Shown here piece after piece: positions 20,165-27,794 of a DNA stretch of 56,171 nt. Both the position numbers and the translations under genes were made by a program. Position 1 is the first letter of the stretch; each line of letters starts with the position of its first letter. The notes under the pieces are model-generated. The model was not told the DNA's origin and made no database searches. It saw only the letters and a program-made list of their open reading frames with translations. Source of the DNA: Stieleria mannarensis (GTDB lineage: Bacteria; Planctomycetota; Planctomycetia; Pirellulales; Pirellulaceae); contig NZ_JACEHH010000059.1 in assembly GCF_014154935.1 (NCBI RefSeq), forward strand, positions 1-56,171, read 5' to 3'.

Positions 20165-21150
20165 AGGACGCTACCGTGTTTGAATTCAATGATTCCGATT
20201 CTGACAGCTCTGTCGCGATCAAATCTTCCGAGCCGGCATCTCACGGCTCCCGATCGGTTGTCTACGCGTCGCACGAATCTGACACCGCAAACTGCCAGTC
20301 GCGGCCTCGACGGAGCCCCCGTGTCAGCCCCGCGCATCCGGTCTATTTTCCGATCAAACACTGCTGCGAACGTCTGTTCGCGGCATGCTTGTTGATCCTG
20401 GTGTCCCCATTGATTTTGGTACTGATCGCACTGGTGCGATTGACCTCCAAAGGCCCCGGAATCTACCGCCAAGAGCGAGTCGGATTGAACCGATGCACGT
20501 TCGACGTGTTCAAGCTGCGGACGATGTATCAAGACGCCGAGGCCGATGGGCAAGCGAAATGGAGTCAGAAAGGCGATCCACGCATCACATCACTGGGGCG
20601 TTTTCTGCGACGCACCCATTTGGATGAACTGCCCCAACTGTGGAACGTCGTCACCGGTGACATGTCGCTGACCGGTCCGCGGCCGGAACGCCCGTGTATT
20701 TGCGAGAAACTGGCCGGCCATATTCGCGGCTATTACGCCCGAACGAACGTGAAACCCGGCATCACCGGAGTCGCCCAGATCAATTTGGAGCCCGATCGCA
20801 CGATCAACGATGTCCGCCGAAAGCAGTGCTTGGACCTTCACTACATCGAAAACGCGAATGCCTGGCTGGACCTAAGAATGGTCTTCGCGACCGTGCTTCG
20901 CATGTTTGGGATTCGCGGTGCAGTGGTGACGCGCTGGATGGGGCTGTGTCGCAAAGACGTGCTCGAGGCTGCCGGGTTGAGCGAATCGGAACGCCACGGC
21001 TCAAGGACGATTGAATCGCTGCCTTCGCTCAAACCCTCCGACGCAACGCAGGAATTCGAGGCGATGGTTGCCGTTCAGGTGCCAGAGTTCGAAACCAAGT
21101 CTGGTGCCACCCGATCCCTGCGAATCGATCGAAAGAGCACTCCCAAGTAA
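20161..21150 (+). CDS. Undecaprenyl-phosphate sugar-phosphate transferase
   Basis: This enzyme starts repeat-unit synthesis by moving a sugar-1-phosphate onto a polyprenyl phosphate in the inner membrane. The 329-residue protein has a polar N-terminus of 60 residues and one hydrophobic hairpin (CERLFAACLLILVSPLILVL, about 64-83). The bacterial sugar transferase core follows: GPGIYRQERVG, FKLRTM, DPRITSLGRFLRRTHLDELPQLWNV, GDMSLTGPRPERP and KPGITGVAQ. The N-terminal four-helix part of WcaJ-type enzymes is absent. It starts with GTG inside the epsI-like stop. A Ser/Thr-rich C-terminal tail of about 60 residues is not part of the known core. The sugar substrate cannot be read from the sequence. 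Confidence 0.92.
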   Translation: MKDATVFEFNDSDSDSSVAIKSSEPASHGSRSVVYASHESDTANCQSRPRRSPRVSPAHPVYFPIKHCCERLFAACLLILVSPLILVLIALVRLTSKGPGIYRQERVGLNRCTFDVFKLRTMYQDAEADGQAKWSQKGDPRITSLGRFLRRTHLDELPQLWNVVTGDMSLTGPRPERPCICEKLAGHIRGYYARTNVKPGITGVAQINLEPDRTINDVRRKQCLDLHYIENANAWLDLRMVFATVLRMFGIRGAVVTRWMGLCRKDVLEAAGLSESERHGSRTIESLPSLKPSDATQEFEAMVAVQVPEFETKSGATRSLRIDRKSTPK

Positions 21151-21253
21151 CCGATGTGATGCAAGCTCTTTGGCTTGTTGACCGTAGGGCAGGTTCCTCG
21201 GCCTATTCGTCATATCTACTTCAGCATCGACAAGCACCATGCGCACCCGCCAT

Positions 21254-21453
21254 GCCAGCGGGACGCGTCAGCGACCGGCACCATGTCGCCCCCCCTCGTG
21301 CCACTGGCTCACGCTACGTGCTGGCATCGCCGTAAACCATGCGAGCGGAACGCGTTAGCGACCGGCCCCACACACCGTCCAAGCAACCACGTGCCGCTCG
21401 CTCACGCTTCCCGCGAGCACTCCACCTGCAACCGGGACGAGTCAGCGACCGGC
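21254..21453. repeat. Cluster of five REP-like 26-mers in alternating orientation
   Basis: Copies lie at 21254-21279 (plus), 21300-21325 (minus), 21341-21366 (plus), 21393-21418 (minus) and 21428-21453 (plus). Each is 26 bp, with the plus-orientation consensus GCSAGCGGGAMGCG followed by TSAGCGASCGGC. Each minus copy is the reverse complement of the same pattern. The alternation resembles BIME clusters of REP elements. No RAYT/REP transposase gene is seen in the window. Confidence 0.7.
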
Positions 21454-21854
21454 CCCACGCACCAAAACACCCCGCTCGCGCAGAGCCATCAGCCCGACGC
21501 TTCACGCCCATGAATGCAAACCCGAAAACCACCGTGCCCCCATCACCCTAACCTCGACCGAAACTGCACTGACAACATCACGTCGACCACACTCGATGTG
21601 AACCGACCGAGCTCGGATCGCGCGACCAGCACGACCGCACCATTCCGACCAAGTCCACGCCTGGTGACTTGGTTGTAAAATTGAATCGAAAATCCGCTAC
21701 ACCAAACGTCGGATTCGTACTAACTTACCGCCCCACGCCCTGGGTAGCAGCAAACACGCTGTCACCCAAGCGGACGAAGTCCGCCCGGATCCAACCGAAA
21801 TTCAACCCGCAAGTCGGCCCTCCCTTTATCCCCGCACAAGCCACCACGCTTCAC

Positions 21855-21950
21855 GCCATTTTCTTGTCGTCCGCCTACCTCCCATTTTTCTGCCCGCAAT
21901 TTTTCTGTCCCCCCCGCCCCATCATTCTGCCCCGTATCATTCTGCCTCTT
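21855..21950 (+). repeat. 14-mer pyrimidine-rich array, copy A1
   Basis: Degenerate units of about 14 nt with the core CATTNTTCTGYCCC. The sequence from GCCATTTTCTTGTC to ATCATTCTGCCTCTTCTCC is nearly identical to the array at 22570-22680, so the first Uma2 gene sits between two direct repeats of about 100 bp. Confidence 0.75.
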
Positions 21951-21958
21951 CTCCACAC

Positions 21959-21984
21959 GCCGCTCGCTCACGCTTCCCGCTAGC
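21959..21984 (-). repeat. REP-like 26-mer upstream of the first Uma2 gene
   Basis: GCCGCTCGCTCACG...CCCGCTAGC matches the minus-orientation copies at 21393 and 23432 with only a few changes. It ends 21 bp before the Uma2 ATG, so it lies within the probable leader of that gene. Confidence 0.65.
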
Positions 21985-22005
21985 AACTTTTGATTACCTC
22001 CCATC

Positions 22006-22563
22006 ATGCCTGTCCGCGTGACACCGACGTTGACCTCTGCTGACCAACTCATCGGCATGACTGCCGATGGGTATCGCTACGAACTTGTCGCAGGAGAACT
22101 TCGGATGATGTCACCTGCTGGTGGTCGTCACGGCCGTATCGCCGTCCGTGTGGCTCATTTGTTGATGCAGCATGTCGATGCAAGAAAGTTGGGTGTGGTT
22201 TATGCCGCAGAAACCGGGTTCCTGATCGACACAAGCCCCGACACGGTACTCGCCCCCGATGTCGCCTACATCAGCACCGCACGACACGCGACCATAGAAG
22301 ACGAAACGGCCTACCCGGCCTTGGCTCCCGATCTGGCGGTCGAAGTGCTCTCACCGAACGACCGGTTCTCACGCGTTGAATCCAAAGCCTTCCAGTGGCT
22401 CGATGCCGGCACGAAATTAGTCCTGCTGGTCGATCCCGAAACCCAAACGATTCATCGCTACGCATCCCGAAAACAAATCGAAGTCTACCAACTCGGCGAA
22501 ACCCTCGACTGCAGCCCCGCCGTCCCCGACTGGACGCTCACCGTCGACGACGTCTTTCAGTAA
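22006..22563 (+). CDS. Uma2 family protein (DUF820), copy 1
   Basis: Uma2 proteins have a PD-(D/E)xK nuclease-like fold. They are very numerous in planctomycetes and cyanobacteria, and their role is unknown. In 185 residues: GYRYELVAGELRMMSPAGGRHGRI near the N-terminus, LAPDVAYIS with the conserved Asp (about residue 85), AVEVLSPND with the conserved Glu (about 109), WLDAGTKLVLLVDPET, and a C-terminal WTLTVDDVF. All core motifs are intact, so it is not a pseudogene. It is bracketed by 14-mer arrays A1 and A2. It has no clear link to polysaccharide synthesis and is probably an insertion in the locus. Confidence 0.88.
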   Translation: MPVRVTPTLTSADQLIGMTADGYRYELVAGELRMMSPAGGRHGRIAVRVAHLLMQHVDARKLGVVYAAETGFLIDTSPDTVLAPDVAYISTARHATIEDETAYPALAPDLAVEVLSPNDRFSRVESKAFQWLDAGTKLVLLVDPETQTIHRYASRKQIEVYQLGETLDCSPAVPDWTLTVDDVFQ

Positions 22564-22569
22564 CCGTTC

Positions 22570-22680
22570 CGCATTTTCTTGTCACCCATTTTCTTGTCTT
22601 CCGCCTACCTCCCATTTTTCAGCCCACCATTTTTCTGTCCCCCCGCCCCATCATTCTGCCCCGAATCATTCTGCCTCTTC
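22570..22680 (+). repeat. 14-mer pyrimidine-rich array, copy A2
   Basis: This is the same array type as 21855-21950: GCATTTTCTTGTC, an extra CCCATTTTCTTGTC unit, CCGCCTACCTCCC, then CATCATTCTGCC and AATCATTCTGCC. It fills the gap between the two Uma2 genes. Confidence 0.75.
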
Positions 22681-22726
22681 TCTCCACCTGCGGTTAGCCT
22701 TTCCCAACCAACCGTCTCCTGATCCT

Positions 22727-23263
22727 ATGTCCCAACCCAGCCACCTGCCTCACTACACCTACGGCGACTACTGCCAGTGGCAAGGAGATTGGGAACTGCA
22801 CCAAGGCATACCGATTGCGATGACCCCTTCGCCGTTCGGCCGTCACCAATTGCTAGTCACGCGTCTCGCGTGGTTGATTCAATCCGAAATTGAAGCCAAC
22901 GATTGTGACTGTCAAGCCATCGTGGAATTGGATTGGGTGGTCAACGACGACACAGTGGTTCGTCCCGATTTGCTGGTCGTCTGTGGTGAGTTACCTGATC
23001 GACATCTCCAATCACTGCCTTTGATGGTCGTCGAAGTGCTCTCGCCATCAACGCGATCCAGCGACCTCGGTTACAAACGCGAACTCTATCAGCGCGAACG
23101 AGTCCCCAATTACTTGATCGTCGACCCAGAAACGACCGACGTGACAAAATTGACACTCAAAGACGATGTCTACGTTTCCACTCAACATACCGCCACAAAT
23201 CTGACCGTGCGTCTGACTGACGACTGCATCATCAACATTGACCGAGACAAGCTGTTCCGATAG
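22727..23263 (+). CDS. Uma2 family protein (DUF820), copy 2
   Basis: A second Uma2 protein of 178 residues, only distantly similar to copy 1, so this is not a fresh duplication. Visible motifs are YGDYCQWQGDWELHQGIPIAM at the N-terminus, VVRPDLLVV with the conserved Asp, MVVEVLSPST with the conserved Glu, and YQRERVPNYLIVDPET. The PD-(D/E)xK-like core looks complete. It lies between 14-mer arrays A2 and A3. Function is unknown. Confidence 0.88.
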   Translation: MSQPSHLPHYTYGDYCQWQGDWELHQGIPIAMTPSPFGRHQLLVTRLAWLIQSEIEANDCDCQAIVELDWVVNDDTVVRPDLLVVCGELPDRHLQSLPLMVVEVLSPSTRSSDLGYKRELYQRERVPNYLIVDPETTDVTKLTLKDDVYVSTQHTATNLTVRLTDDCIINIDRDKLFR

Positions 23264-23282
23264 CGATCGACCACCTTTCAGA

Positions 23283-23422
23283 CATCATCGTTCTGCCCCC
23301 ATCGTCTTGCCAGTTCTTCATCAGATTGCCTTCGACGCTTCCCGCCATTTTCTTGTCACCCATTTTCCTGTCTTTCTACTGCCTTCCATTTTTCTGTCCC
23401 CCCGCCCCATCATTCTGCCTCT
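23283..23422 (+). repeat. 14-mer pyrimidine-rich array, copy A3
   Basis: Units here include CATCGTTCTGCCCC, CATCGTCTTGCC, GCCATTTTCTTGTC, CCCATTTTCCTGTC and CATCATTCTGCC. A REP-like copy follows directly (23432), the same order as A1 followed by the copy at 21959. Confidence 0.7.
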
Positions 23423-23431
23423 CCCCCACGC

Positions 23432-23457
23432 GCCGCTCGCTCACGCTTCCCGCTGGC
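23432..23457 (-). repeat. REP-like 26-mer upstream of the deacetylase
   Basis: GCCGCTCGCTCACG...CCCGCTGGC differs from the copy at 21959 at a single base near its end. It ends 36 bp before the deacetylase ATG. Confidence 0.65.
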
Positions 23458-23493
23458 ATTTTGTTGTCCCGTCCGTAAATCAGCGATCCTCCA

Positions 23494-24369
23494 ATGCTTA
23501 ACGCCCTGACCGTTGACGTCGAAGACTACTTTCAAGTCTCCGCGTTCGCCGATCGCGTCACGCGGAAAGACTGGGACAAATACGAATGCCGGGTGGAAGC
23601 CAACACGGACAAGTTGCTGGCAATCTTCGATCAGTACAACGTCCGCGGCACGTTCTTTGTCCTCGGCTGGGTCGCCGAACGATACCCGGCCCTGGTCAAA
23701 CGCATCGCCCACGCCGGCCACGAACTCGCATCGCACGGCTATTGGCACCAACTGGTCTATGACCTCACGCCGGCCACGTTCGCCAAAGACATCGCGGACA
23801 GCAAGGACGCCATCGCCGATGCCTGCGGAATCGAAGTCACCGCCTATCGAGCCCCTAGTTTCTCGATCGTCGAAGAATCCCTGTGGGCCTTGGACATCCT
23901 GGCCGAAAACGACATCCGTATCGATTCCAGCATTTTCCCCATCGGCGGCCATGACCGTTACGGCCTGGCCGACGCCCCCAAAGAAATCCACGACATCGAA
24001 ACGCCGCACGGAACCATCCGCGAGTTCCCGCCCAGTGCCTGGAGTCGCGGTCGCATCCACGTCCCCATCGGTGGCGGCTACTTCCGGCTGTTCCCCTTAC
24101 CCCTGACGTTGAAAGCCATCCAAAAAGTACGCGAGCACGGCCGTCCCGCGATGTTCTACACACACCCCTGGGAGTTTGATCCCGATCAACCCAAGTTGTC
24201 CGGGCTAAAGCCCAGCACGCGATTCCGCCACTACGTCGGGCTAAAACGAACCGAGTCGCGGCTCACCAAGATGCTCACCGAATGCGACTTTGGGACCGTT
24301 TCCGACGCACTCGCCACCAGCGACTTCCAACGCTCCCCAACCAACACACCACTCGTCTCCACCCACTAA
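23494..24369 (+). CDS. Exosortase-system polysaccharide deacetylase (DUF3473 type)
   Basis: This is a NodB-fold enzyme likely to remove N-acetyl groups from the exopolysaccharide. The 291-residue protein starts LTVDVEDYFQ, with Asp8, Glu10 and Asp11 at the metal site. RGTFFVLGWVAERYP follows, and HGYWH (His81, His85) supplies the metal histidines. YRAPSFSI carries the conserved Arg. The C-terminal part (GRIHVPIGGGYFRLFP, YTHPWEFDPDQP) is the DUF3473 extension that marks the PEP-CTERM-associated deacetylases (TIGR03006-like). All catalytic residues are present. The acetylated substrate could be the GlcNAc or ManNAc-type residues implied by the dehydrogenase and epimerase downstream. Confidence 0.92.
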   Translation: MLNALTVDVEDYFQVSAFADRVTRKDWDKYECRVEANTDKLLAIFDQYNVRGTFFVLGWVAERYPALVKRIAHAGHELASHGYWHQLVYDLTPATFAKDIADSKDAIADACGIEVTAYRAPSFSIVEESLWALDILAENDIRIDSSIFPIGGHDRYGLADAPKEIHDIETPHGTIREFPPSAWSRGRIHVPIGGGYFRLFPLPLTLKAIQKVREHGRPAMFYTHPWEFDPDQPKLSGLKPSTRFRHYVGLKRTESRLTKMLTECDFGTVSDALATSDFQRSPTNTPLVSTH

Positions 24370-24379
24370 CCCAACGCCC

Positions 24380-24446
24380 CCATCATTCTGCCGCGTATCA
24401 TTCTGCCTCCCCTTCTTCATCGTTTTGCCCCCATCGTTTTGCCCCT
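24380..24446 (+). repeat. 14-mer pyrimidine-rich array, copy A4
   Basis: A short array of four units: CATCATTCTGCC, TATCATTCTGCC, CATCGTTTTGCCCC and CATCGTTTTGCCCC. It occupies the gap between the deacetylase and the dehydrogenase and is closest to the second half of A5. Confidence 0.7.
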
Positions 24447-24504
24447 AAACACCACCTGGCTCTTTTTGTCACAACTCGCTTCTCACCTCGCTTAACTCTG
24501 CCCC

Positions 24505-25857
24505 ATGTCCATCGCCGAAACCCCACAACCGTCCGCATCCGCCGCCCAATCATTGCTCGATTCCATCGCATCGCGTCAGTGCAACGTCGGCGTTATCGGA
24601 CTCGGCTATGTCGGGCTGCCCTTGATCGATGCCTTTACCAGCGCCGGGTTCTCTTGCACGGGCTTCGATGTCGACGCAACCAAAGTCGACTCGTTACTGT
24701 CCGGTAAGAGCTACATCAAACACATCGGCGACGACAAGATTACGGCTTGGCTAGATAAAAAAGCCTTCGACGCCACCGCCGACATGACGCGTCTCGGCGA
24801 GCCTGACGTCTTGCTCATTTGCGTCCCTACGCCCTTGGACGACGCCCGCGACCCGGATTTGAGATATGTCGTGGGAACCTGCGAAGCGATCGCCAAATCT
24901 CTGCGTCCCGGACAACTAGTCGTCCTGGAAAGCACGACCTACCCGACGACGACCCGCGACGTGATGGTCCCGATCCTGGAACAGTCCGGTCTGAAAGCCG
25001 GCGTGGACTTCTTCGTCGCCTACAGCCCCGAGCGGGAAGACCCGGGCAATCCGGATTTCTCCGCCGCCGGAATCCCCAAGGTCGTCGGCGCGATCAGCGA
25101 AGAAAGCCTGGAAATCGCCAAGAAGCTCTATGAGTCGGCCGTGGCCGGAGTCGTCCCGGTCAGCAGTTGCGAAGTCGCCGAGGCGGCCAAGGTTCTTGAA
25201 AACATCTATCGAGCCGTCAACATCGCGTTGGTCAACGAATTGAAGACCATCTTCGATGACATGGATATCGACGTCTGGGAAGTCATCAATGCGGCCAAGA
25301 CCAAGCCCTTCGGATTTCAAGCCTTTTATCCCGGTCCCGGACTCGGCGGCCACTGCATTCCGATCGATCCGTTCTACCTGTCCTGGCTCGCTCGAAAACA
25401 AGGCTTGAGCGCCCGTTTCATCGAGCTAGCCGGCGAAGTCAACCGCGCGATGCCGGACTACGTCATCTCCCAGTCCGCCAAGTTCCTCAACGAATTCCAA
25501 AAGCCAATCCACGGCAGCAAAATCTGCTTGCTGGGAGTCGCCTACAAAAAAGACGTCGACGATCCGAGGGAAAGCCCGTCCTTCGAACTCATGGAACTCC
25601 TGCTCGAACTCGGAGCCGACCTGACCTACAGCGACCCCCACGTGCCGAATCTTCCGGAAATGCGACACTACGACTTGCCGGCGATGCAAAGCCAAGAACT
25701 CACCCCCGAGTTCCTCTCCTCCCAAGACGCCGTCCTGATCGCCACCGACCACACCGACTTCGACTACGAGTCGATCGTCAAACATAGTCCGTTGGTGATT
25801 GATACTCGAAATGCAACCGCAAGTGTCACCGACCGCACCAAAATTCGGAAATGTTGA
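24505..25857 (+). CDS. UDP-GlcNAc/ManNAc-type 6-dehydrogenase
   Basis: This enzyme oxidises C6 of a UDP-N-acetylhexosamine to a uronic acid with NAD, supplying an acidic sugar. It has 450 residues. The Rossmann GxGxxG is at 32-37 (GLGYVG). ESTTYPTTT and YSPEREDPGN fit the family. The stretch KTKPFGFQAFYPGPGLGG leads into HCIPIDPFYL with catalytic Cys284. These motifs match the WbpA/TviB group (UDP-N-acetylhexosamine) better than UDP-glucose dehydrogenases. The 2-epimerase downstream suggests that UDP-ManNAc uronic acid could be made, so a WecC role is also possible. The last sheet (SQDAVLIATDHTDFDY) is intact. Confidence 0.9.
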   Translation: MSIAETPQPSASAAQSLLDSIASRQCNVGVIGLGYVGLPLIDAFTSAGFSCTGFDVDATKVDSLLSGKSYIKHIGDDKITAWLDKKAFDATADMTRLGEPDVLLICVPTPLDDARDPDLRYVVGTCEAIAKSLRPGQLVVLESTTYPTTTRDVMVPILEQSGLKAGVDFFVAYSPEREDPGNPDFSAAGIPKVVGAISEESLEIAKKLYESAVAGVVPVSSCEVAEAAKVLENIYRAVNIALVNELKTIFDDMDIDVWEVINAAKTKPFGFQAFYPGPGLGGHCIPIDPFYLSWLARKQGLSARFIELAGEVNRAMPDYVISQSAKFLNEFQKPIHGSKICLLGVAYKKDVDDPRESPSFELMELLLELGADLTYSDPHVPNLPEMRHYDLPAMQSQELTPEFLSSQDAVLIATDHTDFDYESIVKHSPLVIDTRNATASVTDRTKIRKC

Positions 25858-25862
25858 GTTCA

Positions 25863-25980
25863 GTAGCTAGTGGCTAGACGCGAGTAGCTAGTAAGAACTC
25901 AGAATCAAACCACTAGCAACTAGCAACTAGCAACTAGCAACTAGCAACTAGCAACTAGCAACTAGCAACTAGCAACTAGC
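25863..25980 (+). repeat. Heptamer inverted array upstream of the four-helix-bundle gene
   Basis: The left arm is GTAGCTA, GTGGCTA, GACGCGA, GTAGCTA and GTAAGAA (25863-25897). A 13-nt spacer follows, then CACTAGC (25911-25917) and nine perfect AACTAGC units (25918-25980). The left units are reverse complements of the right pattern, so a long imperfect hairpin can form. It begins 6 nt after the dehydrogenase stop and ends 8 nt before the next ATG, replacing a normal ribosome binding site. Confidence 0.85.
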
Positions 25981-25988
25981 AACTTCGC

Positions 25989-26330
25989 ATGTCCTACGAA
26001 GACCTCGATGTTTGGAAGCGTTCATCGCGACTGTCCGTAACGCTCTATCAAGAAACGAAAGACCTTCGCGATTTCGGGTTTCGAGACCAACTCACACGAA
26101 GCGGGCTATCCATTCCTTCGAACATTGCCGAAGGCTATGAACGCGACAGCGATGCTGAAATCGCACAATTCCTCAAGATCGCCAAAGGTTCCGCGGGCGA
26201 ACTTCGTACCCAAATCCTGATCGGCATCGAAGCTGGCTTTCTGCCCCGTCCCGCCGCCAAGCAGTGGGCCGACGAAGCAAAGCAAATCGGCAAGATGCTT
26301 GCCGCTCTCATCCGCCACCACAAGAGAAGT

Positions 26331-26336
<6 letters not shown>
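25989..26336 (+). CDS. Four-helix-bundle protein (S23/IVP family)
   Basis: This 115-residue protein belongs to the small family first seen as an ORF in 23S rRNA intervening sequences. It probably forms a pentamer of four-helix bundles; its function is unknown. Family motifs are YEDLDVWKRS, LYQETKDL, FGFRDQLTRSGLSIPSNIAEG (20-residue core from GF) and FLKIAKGSAGELRTQILIG. It has no rRNA context here. Heptamer arrays flank it on both sides, and its stop codon lies inside the left arm of the downstream array. It looks like a gene-plus-repeat unit inserted between two nucleotide-sugar genes. Confidence 0.9.
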
Positions 26337-26496
<160 letters not shown>

Positions 26497-26500
26497 CAAA

Positions 26501-27619
26501 ATGCCCCATCTCGCCTGCGTCGTCGGTGCCCGTCCGAACTTCATGAAGATGGCTCCGCTGCTGCGCGAGATCGACCTGCACGCCGACCTTGAAGCGACGT
26601 TGATCCACACGGGGCAGCACTACGACGCGGCGCTTTCGGACATCTTCTTCGAGCAGCTTGATATTCGTCGCCCCGACGTTTCGCTGGATGTCGGCTCGGG
26701 AACCCAAGCCGTCCAAACCGCCCGAATCCTCGAACGAATCGAGCCGGTCCTCCAAAGCGGCGGCCCGTCGGGCAATCCCTTCGACCGACTGGTCGTCGTT
26801 GGGGATGTCAACTCAACCATGGCCGCTGCGATTGCCGCGGCCAAACTGGGCATCCCGATCGCCCACGTCGAAGCGGGCTTGCGAAGCTTCGACCGTTCGA
26901 TGCCCGAAGAGATCAATCGGATCCTGACCGACTCGATCTCCGACATGCTGCTGGTTTCCGATCCGATCGGCGTCGATCACCTTCGTCGCGAAGGCCATCC
27001 GGAGGAAAACATTCATCTGGTCGGCAATCTGATGATCGACACGCTCATGCATTCACTCGAGCAAACAAAGGGGCTGACGATCCTGGATGATCTGGGGCTG
27101 ACCGAAAAACGATATGGGCTGGTCACGCTGCATCGCCCCTCCAATGTCGACGAACGTGACACGCTGAAACCCATCCTGGACGTGTTGGTCGAGATCAGCC
27201 AGCGGTTGCCGTTGGTGTTTCCCGTTCATCCCCGGACCGCCAGCCGAATCGAAAGCTTCGGTCTCAGCGAGCTTCTGGATTCGGCACCAAACATTCGCAC
27301 GATCGCCCCGCAAGGCTACCTTGAATTCCTGGCGCTCTCCAGTCGCTCGCGAGTCATCGTGACCGATTCGGGAGGGCTGCAAGAAGAATCCACCGCACTC
27401 CAGATACCCTGTCTGACGATGCGAGAAAACACCGAACGCCCGATCACGGTGGACCAGGGCAGCAGCACGCTGGTCGGCAACGATGCCGAATTGCTACGTG
27501 AACAATTGGAATCCGTGCTGTCGGACGATTACCACGTCGGAGGTTGCCCGGATCTCTGGGACGGTCAAGCAGCATCACGGATTACAAGCATCCTCAACAA
27601 CGAACTGATCTCCGCCTAA
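26501..27619 (+). CDS. wecB: UDP-N-acetylglucosamine 2-epimerase
   Basis: WecB interconverts UDP-GlcNAc and UDP-ManNAc in the cytoplasm. The 372-residue product has the usual length and motifs: VVGARPNFMKMAPLLREI (9-26 region), HTGQHYD, VVVGDVNSTMAAA, HVEAGLRSFDRSMPEEINR, LVTLHRPSNVDERDTL, VFPVHPRT, VTDSGGLQEES and MRENTERPIT. All recognised active-site segments are present. The product would feed the dehydrogenase encoded at 24505 or be used directly by a glycosyltransferase. The start codon follows the 18-unit heptamer array with only CACTCAAA between them, so there is no Shine-Dalgarno. Confidence 0.94.
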   Translation: MPHLACVVGARPNFMKMAPLLREIDLHADLEATLIHTGQHYDAALSDIFFEQLDIRRPDVSLDVGSGTQAVQTARILERIEPVLQSGGPSGNPFDRLVVVGDVNSTMAAAIAAAKLGIPIAHVEAGLRSFDRSMPEEINRILTDSISDMLLVSDPIGVDHLRREGHPEENIHLVGNLMIDTLMHSLEQTKGLTILDDLGLTEKRYGLVTLHRPSNVDERDTLKPILDVLVEISQRLPLVFPVHPRTASRIESFGLSELLDSAPNIRTIAPQGYLEFLALSSRSRVIVTDSGGLQEESTALQIPCLTMRENTERPITVDQGSSTLVGNDAELLREQLESVLSDDYHVGGCPDLWDGQAASRITSILNNELISA

Positions 27620-27629
27620 CACACTGCCC

Positions 27630-27725
27630 GCCCATCTTCCTGCCCCATCATTCTGCCCCGTATCATTCTGCCTCCCTGCCTTCATCGTCTTGCCCCCATC
27701 GTTTTGCCCCAACGTCTTGCCCCCA
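27630..27725 (+). repeat. 14-mer pyrimidine-rich array, copy A5
   Basis: Seven or so units: CCATCTTCCTGCC, CATCATTCTGCC, TATCATTCTGCC, CATCGTCTTGCCCC, CATCGTTTTGCCCC, AACGTCTTGCCCC. It lies between wecB and the TIGR03087-like gene. A TTG-initiated reading of the downstream frame (27690) would translate part of it, which argues for a later start. Confidence 0.72.
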
Positions 27726-27794
27726 ACAATCGCCGCCAAAGTCCCCAACACCATCACGGCGCCCCCCGCTGATGACCCGCCGCGACGCAAACGC

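Larger units (their letters stand above)
21151..22005. other. Repeat-rich spacer with no gene
   Basis: 855 bp hold no credible gene. A weak hairpin (CAAGC with GCTTG near 21163-21178) lies just past the sugar transferase stop. The five-copy REP-like cluster follows, then about 370 bp of unassigned sequence, the 14-mer array and one more REP-like copy directly before the first Uma2 gene. The frames on both strands here are low-complexity translations of the repeats. Confidence 0.6.
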
